From contig NC_064770.1 of NCBI RefSeq assembly GCF_011397635.1, forward strand, positions 21,111,707-21,175,706: DNA of 64,000 nucleotides, written 5' to 3'. Both the position numbers and the translations under genes were made by a program. The DNA is from Epinephelus fuscoguttatus (lineage: Eukaryota; Chordata; Actinopteri; Perciformes; Serranidae). Shown here one piece after another: positions 1 to 11,541 of this stretch (the stretch's first letter is position 1; each line of letters opens with the position of its first letter). Under the pieces are notes generated by a model. It saw nothing but the letters and a program-made list of their open reading frames with translations. It made no database searches and was not told the DNA's origin.

Positions 1-354
1 TATGGCATTTTACATTGTATAAATTAGCCTAGTGACGAGTGGAGATTTGAAACCTGGATAAATCCTGAAGTATAAATCCCTGACGGATAAATAACACACA
101 AGACTTAAAATGCTATTTTTGTGGAGGCTTAATCGTCTTCACAATTTATTGTTTCTTAGCTGTGAAATTAAAGTAAATAAAAGCTACGTTTCCACTGAGG
201 GAAATGGTTTCAGCTTACAATAATAAACAGGAGGTCTGCGTTGCCGTGATGTGTAGTTACATTTTTGGGAAGGTGCACGTCAGGCGTTTTAGGGTATGGT
301 GTTCTCTGTGTCATACAGAGCCTACGCCGTACGATTCGACAGACGTATAAATCC

Positions 355-450
355 TGCATTAGCCTGGACCACTTGGTTGGTGGGCCACCCAGCACTCTAT
401 TGTGGGCCAGATTTGGCCCGCGGGCCATATGTTGAGTGTCACTGCTTTTA
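355..450. repeat. Fragment of hAT-like interspersed repeat
   Basis: The stretch holds a GGCCCGCGGGCCA core followed by a 'gttgagtgtcactgc'-like end, wording common to old hAT/Charlie-type terminal fragments in vertebrates. It is a short remnant with no coding capacity. The rest of 1-640 shows nothing else recognisable. The family assignment is from memory. Confidence 0.3.
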
Positions 451-645
451 GTGTTAGAGCCATATTTTTTTAAACATACGGTAACTATAAGACTGTGTGC
501 CTCAGTAACCATATAATTATTTATCGTTTTTTTTTTTAGAGTTTGTATTAACCCGTATGCGCTCTGAAGTTTGGCCAACCAAAGTCTAACTAGCAACTGG
601 CACAGATACGGTTACATTTATAGACAAGGTGGGTGTGAGGGCTTG

Positions 646-650
<5 letters not shown>

Positions 651-709
<59 letters not shown>
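651..709. repeat. (TG)n microsatellite upstream of the first ICAM-like gene
   Basis: About 29 uninterrupted TG dinucleotides lie about 190 bases before the ATG at 901. This is probably in or just upstream of the 5' untranslated region. Alternating purine-pyrimidine tracts of this length can adopt Z-DNA and vary in length between alleles. Open frames through it on either strand are artefacts of the repeat. Confidence 0.95.
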
Positions 710-711
<2 letters not shown>

Positions 712-900
712 CCACTGTGCTGGGGGGAGGGCTGTTTCTCAGTTTCCTCTCCGGTGATGTTGGAGCTGCAGCCATAGCTTAGCTTAGCCTTCTCCCAAAA
801 AGTCAACAAGCCGCCGCTGGCAGAGAGGAAGCAGCAGAAAGCTCTGAGGCGCCCGGTGTTACAGAGGAGGGTCGACAGCTGCCGGACAAACTTTATACCC

Positions 901-3567
901 ATGAATGATTTAAACTGTCTTCGTCTCCTTTCAGTCATTTTGACTGTGGAGCTGCTGTCGCTTTGTAACGGGATAGGACCGAGTAAGTTGAGCGCTGAGT
1001 TTGTGTCGAGGCTGAAATGACTGACTGTTAATAGACTTATAAGGAACAAAAAACGGGATTGTGTGAGTTTATTTATGTAGTGTGTGTGATGAGGAACTGA
1101 CTTACAGCAACACTCTGAAGTCTGGAAAAGTTAGTTGGAAACTAGTAATTATCCTTTGAATGGGGACAAACTGGAAAATCAGTGTAAATACTTCGTGACT
1201 GTTAGTAAGCACTGTGAACTTTTGTCTATCTAATCTAATGTTTAAAGCCTCCTTTCACATTCTGTGTATATTATAGTATTCTGATAAAATAGTGTCTTTT
1301 AAGTTATGATAACTGTTATAATAATATGGGCTGGGTGGAATGTGCATTGATGTGAGATTTTGATATCACAGTATAGTCCAGGACAAAGAATGTTGGGCAG
1401 CAAGTGCAGACTTTCCTAAGGGAGGGGAATATCCTTCCTGAGCCTTTTCCTGTTCCCCCTATGAGACACTGCTTTTGTATTACAGGCTTGTCCACAGCAT
1501 TTCATCACAGCGCTGGATGTGGAAATGTTGTCTTAAGATAATGTGTGTGTATACACTTGGACGTGGAATAACATCTCCCCCCCCCCAACTCTACATTCCA
1601 CAGGTGCCAGGCCAGAGTGCACTATTGAAATATCCCCGGACAGGATGGTGGTACAATACCAAGACAGAGGCCAGAATGCAACATGCGAGCCAACACCCAG
1701 CACCTCCCAACATCTCAAAGAAATATACTGGCAAGATCTGCAGGGCACCAGGACTAACAGCACAACCTGGTTCATTGACGCCAATACAGACTGGGACCCA
1801 AGGCCTGTTTGTGTAGCAACGTTTCATGTAACAGGATCATGCCAGAAACAGCTAAAAGTCACACTCTACAGTATGTATTTGTAACTTTTGTACTTGCCCT
1901 GTCATCACTTTTAGAAACGTCTCTAAGATGTTGGAACTATCCTGATGATTTTTTTGTCTTAGAAATGCCAGACAGTGTCACCATCCGTCCTGTGGATAAC
2001 TTGATCTCGGCGAGGGAAGGGAAAGAGATCCAGCTGCAGTGTGACATCACCAACGTTGCTCCTGCACGAAGCCTCACCATACAGTGGTACAAAGGGAATG
2101 AAACCTTAAGACCACTTAGCAAAGGTAGGGGATCTTTCTCTACATAAGTCTTATCTTGTCTGTAAGGCCCAGGGAACCTACCAGTGCTAGTGTAGCTCAG
2201 AGCAAGTCATGAAAACCGTCATGGAGACAATTTGGAACATGTATGCGCCGAAGTAACAACTGCAGATCCGGCACAGCTCTGAAGTGCACTCTGTAGATGA
2301 GTTAAAATGAAGTGCAAACATTTGAAGTCAACATTTAGTTCCCCTAATGTTGCAATGTTTTATTTTCTTGTTCATAAAACAACCAGAATGATGAGTAGAA
2401 GAGTATTTTCATAATTAGTGTACTGTGAGGAAAGGTTGTGGAAATGATGAATTTGTGACAGACATGATGTGACATCCAAAAGACTGACTGCAGCATTTCA
2501 GTTTAAAAAAAAGAAATCAGTGTTTCGGCCCTTTTACACTGCCAGATTGTAGGCGAATGTTGGGCCGTTTTGCCGGCAAGCTGCAAGCGTTTTTAGACAC
2601 ACAGAGCCGGATTGGCGAGTTGATCCGAGGTGCCCAATTTTCCACCTCATAGGGTAGACATATTGGCGGAACCTTTTTGGCAACCCACTGGCGGTGGATA
2701 AACAGGCAACTGCTGATAGCAGGAATGAGCAGCTAGTAGCAAGAGGGAAACGCAAACCTGACAGACAGTGTAAAGATGAGCAACTGGGGAGACTCGCAAA
2801 CGAAGAGGCTATTAACCATCAAGTGACGGGGACGGTGAAGGACGGGCCAACTTATACAAGAATCGCCGAAGGACTGACTAACCACGGCTTCCTTCCCACG
2901 TCACTGTTTACGTCACACGCTGAGCTACACGTTTTGTTACTTGCTCACGCCCCCCCATTGCCCCAAAAAAGGCGCATTCTGTATAAACAAAAGTAGGTAG
3001 GCGGCATTTTGCTGCACTCCCCAATTTTGTTTTTATACTGCCAATGCTTAAAGAAGACTGATTGGGCTTTCTTGCAAATTTGCACAATTCCTATTTAAAA
3101 AGGGCTAGTGACTCATTTCAAGATACTCTAAACTTCAGGAAATCCCTTTTTGGTTTGTGTGACTGTGCTTGTCAACATAAGGGCAACAAATGCACTTCTT
3201 TTTGATTTAAAATAGAGAGAACTGCACACATTGTCTCCGTAACAAGTTTTACAACCTTATCTTAAACCCAGCGCAAAGTGCCACAGTGCAGCACAGCTGT
3301 CATTGCTGGTTTCAGACTGGCGCAGATGAAATATTCACAGCCAGCACCCACGTTTTGTAAGTAGCAAATGTACTCGCACCCATCTGAGCGCCCATTGGCG
3401 AGTAGATCTCAAAGGAATACAGCCAAAAAGTTAGGACAAAAACGGGAGACAAACGAGCTGACTGACAATAATGATGATTTATTTACAAAAATCTAAGTTA
3501 AATTAAACAACACAATGTGTATAGTCAGTAATCAGTAACGGGGTGCATATGTTGATGCTTGGTAGTA

Positions 3568-3598
<31 letters not shown>

Positions 3599-6500
3599 CC
3601 CAGGGCTCTCCTCAGGCCCGTGAGAGAAAGCGAAACTAATGACAGAGGGAGTATTTGTGCTGGAGCACACACTGGGCCCGGGTGTGGCTCCATCAGCCAT
3701 AGACCCTCCTCTCAGCTCCTGCAACACAACAAAAGAGAACCAGCAAGAGAGCCATCTAGAGTATGAGAGGAGGATCGTCACAAACCACAAAACGACCATT
3801 TGTACTAATATGTATTAATCAGTCATGCTGTGTGTCAAAAGAATTTCTTCGTAATGACTTTTAAAGCAACAGAGATCGGAGCTGAAGTATCAAAGTTTAA
3901 CAAAGTTTTATTTTCTTGTACAAGAAGGAGCGTTTCACAGTGCAACACACAAGGTGAGGTTACAGAGAAAAAGGCTCGCTGGAGGAGCATTTGCTATCAG
4001 CTCATATACAGCACAAGTGGGTGGGTAAGCTCCGATGTTTTAGTTCTCCATCAAGTACACACTTGTAGATAACGTCACAATCATCTTCAGTCTCTCTATT
4101 GAAACAATACCCTGCCTGTCTGGCCAACCAAAATGGCCTGTCCTTGACTTGTCTCCGATCCGAGCCTCCCTTACAGATACAGAGCTGATGAATCTGCAAA
4201 CGTTGTGGTGTTTAAGTACAAAACAGAAACGGTACCCTACTGACCGGTACACAGCGTACATACACAGCACACACATCATAATTTTATAACACTGTGTTAC
4301 CTTGTATTTCTGAAAAAAACGTTAATTTTCTTCCATGCCTACATGAAAAAAAAAGCAAACATATTGATATTAAACGTGGTGCCCAGTCAATCAATAAATC
4401 AGTGTTTGCAGTGTTCCCTGGAGGTGTTGCCAGAAAATCAAAGTTTTCCTTACAGATTCAAGGTAACACAGCATGACTGATTCATATACAAAAGGTCATT
4501 TTGTGGGTGAAGTATTCTTTTAAAATGAGGTGTGGTCAGGCACATTGTTGGTGCATTGCTATTTTGAGGCACCAGAAAGCGATGGCGCCACCTGACCAAC
4601 AAAAGCCTGGTTTAAAGTCATTATCACAATATTTTCCTGCTATTTAAAAGGTGCATTATTCAGATAGTAAGCTGCGCCTACATAGCTGGGTTCACAATGT
4701 GTGCTTGTTACACAAAGTGAGGCATAGATAGTAACTTTACTGATAATTTCAGAAGCTAAAAGTCTAGTTCCCTTTCCTTTCAAGTTTGTTTTTAAGTTTG
4801 CTGCTGAAGTGTCTCAGGATAATTGCTGCTGTGACATTGCTTCTCTCACAGCATTGCTTCTCCAATTTGCAGAATCTGTCAGGTAAATAGTAGTGCACCA
4901 TGTTTTTAAGGGGAATGCGAGATGACATTCTGATTGGTTGAATTCATGTTACACCCAAAACACACCTATGGTTGATAAGGGGACCAAATATAACCCCTTT
5001 GCCCCTTGTGCCTCACTTTGCGCCCAGATAATGTTATTTAACGAGCATAATTGGAGTTGGACACACCCTAAATGCACTTATGCCGTGCACTTTAGGCTAA
5101 GCGCTATAGATGGTTTAACAAGGGCCCTTACTAGTGTTTATTTAAGAGTCCATCAGAGTGAAAATGCAATGAGACATTAGACAGAGTGAATAAAACTTAA
5201 TCTACAATTTGAAGTTTCTTACTTTATTTTTCCCCAAATGCTCCTTCGTCCACCAGGCTCAGTGCAAGTGACTGGCTGCCTGACTGAGAACAACACAAAC
5301 TGTGACATCAGTGTGATCCAATCCCCGCTCAACGTGTCATCAACTATCAACGTCACTGTGGACAGAAACCATACCGGAGTAGAGTTCAGATGTGAGGCTA
5401 AATTGGATCTTGGATCGAAGTCTCCTCCAACCATGATGTCCAGTCCTCTCAACTTCACCGTCTACTGTGAGATCATACTTACATTTGCTGCTCAGTATTA
5501 TCACAAATACAACACTAGCGATAGCATACTTCCACTCATTTAGATTTTTTAATACAATAAAACACAAGAGCTGATTGTTTTCCTGACGTTATGGAATTGT
5601 AAAAGTGCATACTCACACTGATGGATTGGCTGTTATTTCTCAACAGATAAGCCCAAAATTAATACCACGAAGCTTCCAAAGACGATCCCAGTGTTCAGCG
5701 GTTATCCTGAAGAGCTGGTTTGTGAAGCTGATGGCCACCCACCTCCAAAGATCCAGTGGTTCTCCACCCCCGACAAAGTGCCCCATGTGTCTGGAAACAG
5801 ACTCATTGTATCTGAAGCAGGCATCTACAACTGCTGCGCCACTAACGAAGTCGATTCCACGTACCATGAGGTCGAAGTGATTTTAAAAGGTAACAACTCA
5901 ATCTGAACTCCACTGTAAAGTAGTGAAACCAAATCTCTGGCAGGGGGTTCAAATATTTTATGTGTAACATCAACTCAACTTTCCCTCCCTATATACAGAC
6001 TGTCTGAGAACTTTCATGGGTTTTTGTTGTTCAAAACTGTATTTTACTTTGCATCTGCAAAGATGTAACCATGCTCTGGACATTTTATAAGTAGAACTTA
6101 ACCTTAAGTAGCACAACAAAACACATACAGCTTCAAGGAGGATTCTATCCAGCCATATAGATTTATTTCAAAATGGCGCCGTGAGATTTCTTTGAGCGGT
6201 TTGCGTACAAAGACAGAAACAAAAAGGCAGAAGGCTGGTGGAATGATCGGAGGTTTCGGTAAGTGTTGTTGAAAATGTTAAAGGAAAACGTTGGTATTTT
6301 TCAACCTGGACCATGGTTTCCCATGGTTTTGGGTCTAAGTGACTAATGGAGACAACAGTTTTTAATAATGCTCCAGTATTGGACTGCTCCAGCCACAGCT
6401 ACAAACAGGTTACAATGCAATCCCTAGGACAACTGTGCTGTCAATGTAGGTCTATTAAAAGTGTTTAATTTTGCTCACATTGTTATTCAAAGTGCCTGAC

Positions 6501-8838
6501 AACATTACAAGACAGAGAAATTAAACTTTTTCCTCACCTTTCGCTGCTCTGTTTGATATTAGCCCCTTTTACACTCAAGGCGGGAATATCACGCCGTTAT
6601 TCCGCTTTGCTGTTCAGTATAAAAGGTACGATCCAGGAATCGGGAGACAGAATTCTCACCTCTGAGCCAAGAACGGAGGTTGTTGTGCCAAAATGATTCC
6701 TGTATAAACTGAAAAGCCAGCATGTGATGTTTTGACAACATGTTATACGTGCGACCAGCCACCGGAGATTTAAAAAGTAGCTGTTAGCAGTTAGCAGCTA
6801 ACTCAAAGAAGAGAAACAGTGGCTGAAAATGTCAGCAAAGTCCAAAATCAGTGAGGTGTGGGAGCTCCCTATCTGCCGAGCAGAGGACAAGATTAGCTGC
6901 CATTTAACAGAGAAGGTCAATGATTGTTATTGGCATGTTCTGCCATTGTTATTGTTTGTACAGCACTGCTGATACTAATGTTATATGTCACGATAGAGGC
7001 CGATGCTGTTGTGTTACATGTCATGCCCATCACGTCTTCTTCGATCCCGCAATGCCGGCATACTGTCTAAAATAACAAAATGGAGAGGAAAGATGCCACT
7101 GTTGTTTGGTTCTGTGTAAAAATACAAAGAAGGCATAAGGGGCCCTACACATGCCGCATCTTTAACCACCTGGGAAATGACGAGCGCTGTCTGAGGTTGC
7201 TAAGCAACCTCAACAAGCACTGTATCAGAGCCTATTTACCTCTGAGTGCAGAGCTGATCTTCTTTCAGTCGCTGTTAATAAGTGTGTAGGCCTATCGTCT
7301 GTGGGACAGATGAAAAGCTTTGGTGGCCCTTCACCAAAATGAGCAACTTTTCCATATTATTTATGGAAGAAGGGAATGATATCTGTCGCCTGTGATTGGT
7401 TGGTCCTTGTCACATGACACAAAGTGTGTGCTGCTGTGTTCCAAAAGCTGAAGGGGCCAAACACATGCCGCGTCTTAAATTGCCTGGAAAATGCGAGGTA
7501 GGGTGCAGGGCGCTACTTTTGTGCCTTTTTTGAGCCAGCTTTCAAGAGCACGGCGGCAGGTTTCATCTTAGGTTCATCATCGTCTGTTTACCTGCAATCC
7601 TGAGTGCAATCCTGGCGTTGCTTGCCGCAAGTCTACATTGAAAACAGTGAATGTGAGGGCACAAAAAAGGCGGCATGTGTACGGCCCCTACAAAGGGACG
7701 TTGTAGCGGCCTGATCTCTGTGTAAAAAGGGCAATTGTGACCAAGTCTCAAGGAGAAGTGTTGCTCTGAAATCTCGTGAGAGGTGATTGTTGCAGGAAAA
7801 ACAAGGGTAGAAATGTAAGTGAGAGTTGGGAGAGGAGTGGACTGAAGAGTGTGTTGTGTTAGAGTATACAAAGTGTAGCTTAGTGTTATCTAAAAGATTT
7901 TCAGTGTCATGGCTGAATATTTGGCTGATTTCAACAGTGTGGAAAAGTCTGCAAGATTTCAGAATGAGATTTCACTGACAAACAGATCAGTGAAAAAGAA
8001 AGGAAAAGTGTCTTATTTCTCTGTAGGGTCAGTTCCGTGATGTTGTCAAACACTGTCAGTGGCAAAGCAAGCACTTTCAGTAGTCATAAATTACAGGTGT
8101 GAAATTGCCTGTAGAGATTACATTTGAACCTGTTTATCTGCTGCAGCTGCAGCTGCAGCTGTAGCTGCAGCGGTCTCTCTCAATACTGGACAAATTTCAA
8201 AAATAGTTTTCTCCATTAGTCACTTAGACACAAACATGGGAAAAATATGGTCCAGGTTCAAAAATATGTGCGTTTCCCTTTAAGCTTCTTTGTATATGAC
8301 TTGTTTTCTGTTGTCAGATTTTTTCATCAGGAGGGCCTTCCTGTTTTCACAGTAATCGTACAATTACAGCCTTATCTTCCTGTCTAAGCGCAGGTCATAT
8401 GATAACATTATAAGCAGATAATCCGCATCCTTTTCATCATTTTTATTTGTGCATGTGCATCCCAGTGGTGAAGTGCATCTTCAACCTTCCCGTGGTAAAA
8501 AATAAAAATTTTATAGAAATAAAAGTTCACAGAGATGTAGTGAGATGTTGTGTCGCATGATGGAAATGTATTTATACAGTAGTTTATTGTGAAGTTCTCA
8601 AACATTAATATGTTGTCTGTTTGATTTCATTCCAGAGGACTACCTTCCCCTCATAGCCGGATTTGTGGCCGTCACAGTCGTTGCCATCTCCATCGTCTTC
8701 CTGTTCATCTACTCAATCTACTACAAGAACACCAAGATGCGCCGTTACAGTCTTAAAAACCCCAAACTTGACACCCGCAGTGACAACGTAGCCCACAACG
8801 GCTGGGACATGCAGTTTCCTATGACCAAACTGTCTTAG
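901..8838 (+). CDS. ICAM-like adhesion receptor 1 (three Ig domains, membrane-anchored)
   Basis: The six-exon model gives 388 aa: 901-982, 1604-1870, 1963-2124, 5257-5466, 5647-5889, 8636-8838. All internal junctions are phase 1 with GT-AG ends. Exon 1 encodes a signal peptide (MNDLNCLRLLSVILTVELLS). Exon 2 is an ICAM-type first domain with four Cys. Exons 3 and 4 together form domain 2 (KMPDSVTIRP, WYKGNE, FRCEAKLDLG). Exon 5 is domain 3 (LVCEADGHPPPKIQW, YNCCATN). Exon 6 gives a hydrophobic membrane span beginning at PLIAGFVAV and a tail of about 40 residues starting YYKNTKMRRYS. Many N-glycosylation sequons are visible. Family knowledge suggests a type I surface protein that binds leukocyte integrins; the ligand is inferred. 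Two oddities are a 3.1 kb intron inside domain 2 and Gln (codon 1732-1734) where the other two genes have the integrin-contact Glu. Confidence 0.82.
2526..3107. repeat. Foldback DNA transposon remnant, hAT-like
   Basis: The left edge contains 'cccttttacactgccag'. The right part carries approximate inverted counterparts ('tatactgccaa' near 3033, 'aaaaagggc' near 3098). It lies in intron 3 of the first ICAM-like gene and has no supported coding sequence. Boundaries are approximate and hAT is inferred from the terminal wording. The rest of this intron (2125-5256) holds the features listed below and otherwise nothing I recognise. Confidence 0.4.
3569..3594. repeat. (TG)n microsatellite
   Basis: This is a run of about 13 TG units in intron 3 of the first ICAM-like gene. 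Confidence 0.9.
3786..4522. repeat. Foldback MITE, family A, copy 1
   Basis: The left arm (accatttgt...aatcagtcatgctgtgt) is inverted in the right arm (gtaacacagcatgactgatt...aaaaggtcattttgtgggtgaa). The same arms recur at about 32662-33075, 39050-39576 and 57705-58042, so this is a multi-copy family. The middle of this copy is longer than in its relatives and may hold another insertion. No transposase is visible. Confidence 0.6.
6557..7075. repeat. hAT-like element nested inside family B copy
   Basis: It begins with 'gccccttttacact' and contains sequence resembling the 2526-3107 element. The right boundary is weak, placed near a 'gccggcatactgtctaaaa' stretch. It sits between the arms of the 6279-8282 foldback, so it probably inserted later. 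Confidence 0.35.
7139..7690. repeat. Inverted-repeat element(s) nested inside family B copy
   Basis: The left end 'ggggccctacacatgccgc' is matched inverted at 7669-7689 (ggcggcatgtgtacggcccc). A third, direct copy of the end starts at about 7451 (ggggccaaacacatgccgc). This suggests either two related elements side by side or one element with a partial duplicate. A short open frame at 7080-7289 overlaps it and contains a chance 'YTC', but it has no proper splice context or Ig pattern. Confidence 0.5.
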
Positions 8839-9367
8839 CAGTACATCTGTGGATAGCACAGGACGGATAGTCTGACCACTCTGAATGAGCCGCATCTCTC
8901 TGCCACCACAAACTACAGTGTATGAAAGCCTGAGTACCACTCAACCTGCAGGCTCACACTGGACTGATCACACACTCTGTCATCCTCACATCTATTTTTC
9001 TCACATAAGAGAGTATTTTACCCTTCGTGGAGAAGTCTAATTATAAGATTGAGCAACCTTGGCTTGAGATGTGTAATTTTATATTTACTACTGGATTTTA
9101 CCTGTTTTCACTGGACAGAAAGAAGAAGAGGAGTAAGGACTCAGAATCTGACTCTGACTTATCAGAGGTATTGATATTTTTTTTTTTGTATTTTTTCATG
9201 AGCACAAAGGGAATATAATGTTTATAATGAATGTTTTTTTGTTTGCCTTGGTTTCACTAATGCCTGATTTTTTTAATATGCCCCACTTGATCTATATTTC
9301 TAGAAAGTGAACATGCATATCCAAAGCAGTGACCCCTGAAGTTTCTGTGGTTTTAACAGTCACACCA

Positions 9368-9768
9368 ATGCTGTGTTCACACCAGGAGCGAAAACGCATC
9401 AGTGTGACGAGCTAGAATATCGCACTTGCCATGAAAGTTTTGCTCAAGCGCTCACTATGTAGTTTTGGTGCCACAGGCTTAGGTGTGTCAAATACTTGCA
9501 ACAATGCACTTTGACTTAACGTCATCCAAAGTTTGAATTTAGTCATAAAAGTATCCATGTTTTGGTCAATATCTGAGCCCCATTTTAACATCACATTTCA
9601 CCGCCCCATTGCATCCCTGTGTGCACCACAGTCCACAGAAGCATAGCATCAGCTAAACTACACAGCTAGTAACAAAAACATACAACAGATGTCAGGCCTC
9701 AGCTTATAGCGTTAAAAGTCAATTGTGGTCTGTTGTTGTGTCGCTGGTCGTGTGAACAAAGCATAACA
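9368..9768. repeat. Foldback MITE (about 400 bp), hAT-like
   Basis: The left end 'tgctgtgttcacaccaggagcga' pairs with the inverted right end 'tcgctggtcgtgtgaacaaagca'. The element is non-coding and lies in the putative 3' UTR of the first ICAM-like gene. The family name is inferred. Confidence 0.55.
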
Positions 9769-10639
9769 GGAAGGGTGCAACATCTGGCCTCTCTGTAGGT
9801 GTGACATTGAATCTGTGAAAACGAGACAAGTCCTGCTAAATTTGTAAACACATTTGCTTGTGCGTTTTTTTTCCATTGCGCCCATTGCCCCCCCTCAAGC
9901 CACTCTGCACTTGTTTCTGTAGTCTTCGCTGTGCCTGGCGCTTTGTTGTGCCATACTGTGTCAGGCTCTGGCCTTAAGGGACAAATTTTCTTGTTCCACA
10001 GTTGAGTGCTTTTTTGTATAAATGACTGCAGGCGTTGTAGCCTAATGCCTATCAGAACTGTATATTTAGGATGGTATTTTATGTAATTTCAAAACATATT
10101 TATTTATGAGAAAAAGCAAACATGGAACAATTGAGTATTGAAAATGGACTGCAGACAGATATGTGAACTTTGCAAATGTTTAAAGAGTTTGTGGGGTTCA
10201 GGTTAAGGACCTGCGATGATGGGGACATGAAGACATTGTAACACATTTGTGAATACGGCTGTAAATATTTGATTGATGTAAAACTGTATTTTGATATTAA
10301 AAATGTGGCTTTTTGAACAGACTGTTTCATTATTGAAATCTTACTGAAAATATCTGGTATGCACAAATCTATGATCAGAAACGCAAGACTCATTTTGTTG
10401 TGTTTTCAAACTATGATAGCACTGTGCAATAGTTAAACTTTGGACTTTGGTGGACAGAGGGAAAGGGATCCAATGAGTTAATATCTAAATAGTTATTAAA
10501 TGGGAACACCACCTAAATGAAGAATTCCAATATGTTATTTAATGGCCTAGGGAAGTTTAATCAGGATTTGAAAACATGAGTTACTCTCTCTTAAAGTTAG
10601 ACACCAGAGAAGTATGTCTCAAACTTCTTATGACATTAA

Positions 10640-11541
10640 CAGGGTTCCCACGGTCATGGAAAACCCGGAAAAGTCATGGAATTTCACAATCACATTTTCC
10701 AGGCCAGGAAAAGTCATGGAATAAGCAAACATAATTAAACATTTTGGAAAAGTCATGTACTTTTTGTGTAATGAAATTGTTACACTAATCTCCGTGGACG
10801 ACCTGACCTGACGACCTGAGACCCTGTGTCCTCATATGAGGACATCACATTTTGGGTTTACTGGACCTTATACTTTATTCTACTTTTCTTGGACCTGTAG
10901 TCCTCATTCGTGGACACTTATGTGCCATCTAATGGTAGTAAGACCACAATACACTATGTAAAAACAAGATGACAGCCATCTCTGCTAAGTCAGTCTGCAG
11001 CTGATTACGAGACAAAAGTGAACAAAGCCCAAAACCTGATCACACTTAATGGCTGAAACTTGTTTATTTATGATTAATAATGTTTGTAGTTTGATATGGC
11101 AACAAATTTGACCAATTTTAGTAACAGTAACATGATCAGACGCTGTTAATTAGGAAGAACTTGTGTGAAGACATTGGGACTTTATTATTGTCACGTTTGA
11201 GGACACTGGGACTTAATTATTGTAGACAATGTTTAGTATTTTATACTTTTCGGGTCCTACTGATCCCAAATAGCTGGGAGAAATTAAAAAAAGCATACCA
11301 AACAAAAGTTTGAGTCTCAGGATGCGTCAATGTGTGACAAAGTTTTGTTTACCCTTCTTCATTTTCTCCTTGAGCTCTGTCTCTCCCTTCATGTATGCCA
11401 GTTAGCTGAAATTTGGGTTTGAATCTGATATGTTTGAAAAATAACGGGCAAGTGGGGCAAGAAAATTATATATTTTGGGTCCTTGATAAGTCACGGAATA
11501 GTTTTGAAATGTTGTCCATGAAAATGTGTGGGGACCCTGCA
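10640..11541. repeat. DNA transposon remnant with 'agggttcccac' ends
   Basis: The left end is 'agggttcccacggtcatgga' and the right end 'tgtggggaccctgc', roughly inverted. Repeated 'ggaaaagtcatgga' words follow the left end. I know this wording from widespread teleost repeats but cannot name the family with certainty. A separate repeat (10812-11325) occupies its interior. Confidence 0.5.
10812..11325. repeat. Dispersed repeat, family E, copy 1
   Basis: This block is closely similar, in the same orientation, to 24773-25245. Both run from 'ccctgtgtcctcatat' through 'aacaagatg(a/g)cagccatctctgc' to 'ggtcctactgatcccaaata'. The second copy lacks the flanking 'agggttcccac' element, so this copy is probably an insertion into it. 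No reading frame is preserved and the class is not assigned. Confidence 0.65.

Larger units (their letters stand above)
6279..8282. repeat. Foldback MITE, family B, copy 1, split by nested insertions
   Basis: The left arm (ttcaacctggacc, ctaagtgactaatggaga, ccagtattgga) reappears inverted at 8180-8275 (caatactggac, tccattagtcacttag, tggtccaggtt). A second copy at 43607-44426 has its arms about 700 bases apart. Here the arms are nearly 2 kb apart because younger repeats sit inside. The whole lies in intron 5 of the first ICAM-like gene. A short (CAGCTG)n-like run near 8142-8170 is part of it. Confidence 0.65.

Noticed and set aside
590-1049. Minus-strand frames across the (TG)n tract
   Set aside because: They are His-Thr runs produced by the microsatellite, overlapping the real + strand first exon.
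7080-7289. Short frame with GPYTCR, looking like an extra Ig exon of ICAM-like 1
   Set aside because: It overlaps an inverted-repeat element, lacks the first Cys and Trp of an Ig fold and has no fitting splice sites in phase 1.
9119-9167. Exon-like block (good acceptor and donor) encoding KKKRSKDSESDSDLSE after ICAM-like 1
   Set aside because: The preceding exon ends in its own stop, so it could join only through an unseen alternative donor; left as untranslated sequence.
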